From Acidimicrobiaceae bacterium (GTDB taxonomy: Bacteria; Actinomycetota; Acidimicrobiia; Acidimicrobiales; Palsa-688): a DNA stretch of 5,314 nt. Below are positions 5,274 through 5,314 of the stretch, piece after piece; within the stretch, counting starts at the first letter, position 1, and each line of letters begins with the position of its first letter. The notes below the pieces were generated by a model. It did not search any database. It saw only the letters and a program-made list of their open reading frames with translations, and had not been told where the DNA came from. The stretch spans positions 1 to 5,314 of the forward strand of contig JAUTXM010000462.1 in NCBI GenBank assembly GCA_030838025.1, read 5' to 3'. Both the position numbers and the translations under genes were made by a program.

Positions 5274-5314
5274 GTGCTCTTCCTTATTCTTTCCATCATC
5301 ATCCTCGGCCTCAT
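5274..5314 (+). CDS. Start of a small membrane protein (cut by right edge), possibly GlsB/YeaQ/YmgE-like
   Basis: From the GTG at 5274 the plus strand reads Met-Leu-Phe-Leu-Ile-Leu-Ser-Ile-Ile-Ile-Leu-Gly-Leu before the window ends, a strongly hydrophobic stretch typical of an N-terminal membrane helix. The Ile-Ile-Leu-Gly-Leu pattern recalls the beginning of the GlsB/YeaQ/YmgE (transglycosylase-associated) small membrane proteins, whose first helix usually carries a Gly-Leu-Ile-Ala-Gly motif, but thirteen codons are too few for a family call. It is transcribed away from the EchA6-like gene. The Shine-Dalgarno is weak. An alternative ATG two bases earlier (5272) gives a non-hydrophobic reading and is less likely. 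Confidence 0.45.
   Translation, partial: MLFLILSIIILGL

Noticed and set aside
1..5314. tRNA/rRNA genes, insertion sequences, phage or defence genes
   Set aside because: Both strands are accounted for by housekeeping-type genes and I see no transposase motif, terminal repeats, or cloverleaf structure.

Overview
The window is a GC-rich, tightly packed segment (I judge well over 60% G+C by eye). Almost all of it is one leftward (minus-strand) run of genes for cytochrome c maturation by the Ccm pathway (System I). Reading in the direction of transcription, from right to left, the order is: a crotonase-fold gene resembling mycobacterial EchA6, ccdA, ccmA, ccmB, ccmC, ccmD, ccmE and the first 240 codons of ccmF, which is cut by the left edge. 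At the far right, the first 13 codons of what looks like a small membrane protein run the other way (plus strand). The high G+C, frequent GTG starts and the EchA6-like protein suggest an actinobacterium. Because most well-studied actinobacteria use System II (CcsA/ResB) rather than Ccm, a deep-branching class such as Acidimicrobiia is my guess. This is inference and not proven by the sequence.

Layout: 5274-5314 (+) partial membrane protein; 5230-5273 a 44-base divergent intergenic region with an imperfect palindrome; 4519-5229 (-) EchA6-like; 3770-4522 (-) ccdA; 3714-3769 a 56-base gap, the only sizeable space in the leftward run; 2946-3713 (-) ccmA; 2288-2956 (-) ccmB; 1393-2283 (-) ccmC; 1262-1396 (-) ccmD, an easily missed 44-residue gene; 717-1271 (-) ccmE; 1-720 (-) ccmF, partial. 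Three junctions (EchA6-like/ccdA, ccmC/ccmD, ccmE/ccmF) have the same four-base GTGA stop/start overlap. Two others overlap by 10-11 bases and ccmB/ccmC are 4 bases apart, so the set looks like one translationally coupled operon. There is no stretch over 300 bases without a gene.

How it works together (known for the families): CcdA carries reducing power across the membrane to keep apocytochrome cysteines and the Ccm thioredoxins reduced. CcmC, with CcmD, loads heme onto the histidine of CcmE. The CcmAB ATPase drives release of holo-CcmE. CcmF takes heme from CcmE and attaches it to the apocytochrome. CcmG and CcmH/CcmI functions are not in the window and could lie past the left edge. The EchA6-like gene has no obvious role in this pathway; it lacks both catalytic glutamates of true enoyl-CoA hydratases. 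I did not find a clearly new system. The points most worth a second look are that degenerate crotonase coupled to ccdA and the 15-unit hexamer repeat encoding an Ala-X tail on CcmC.
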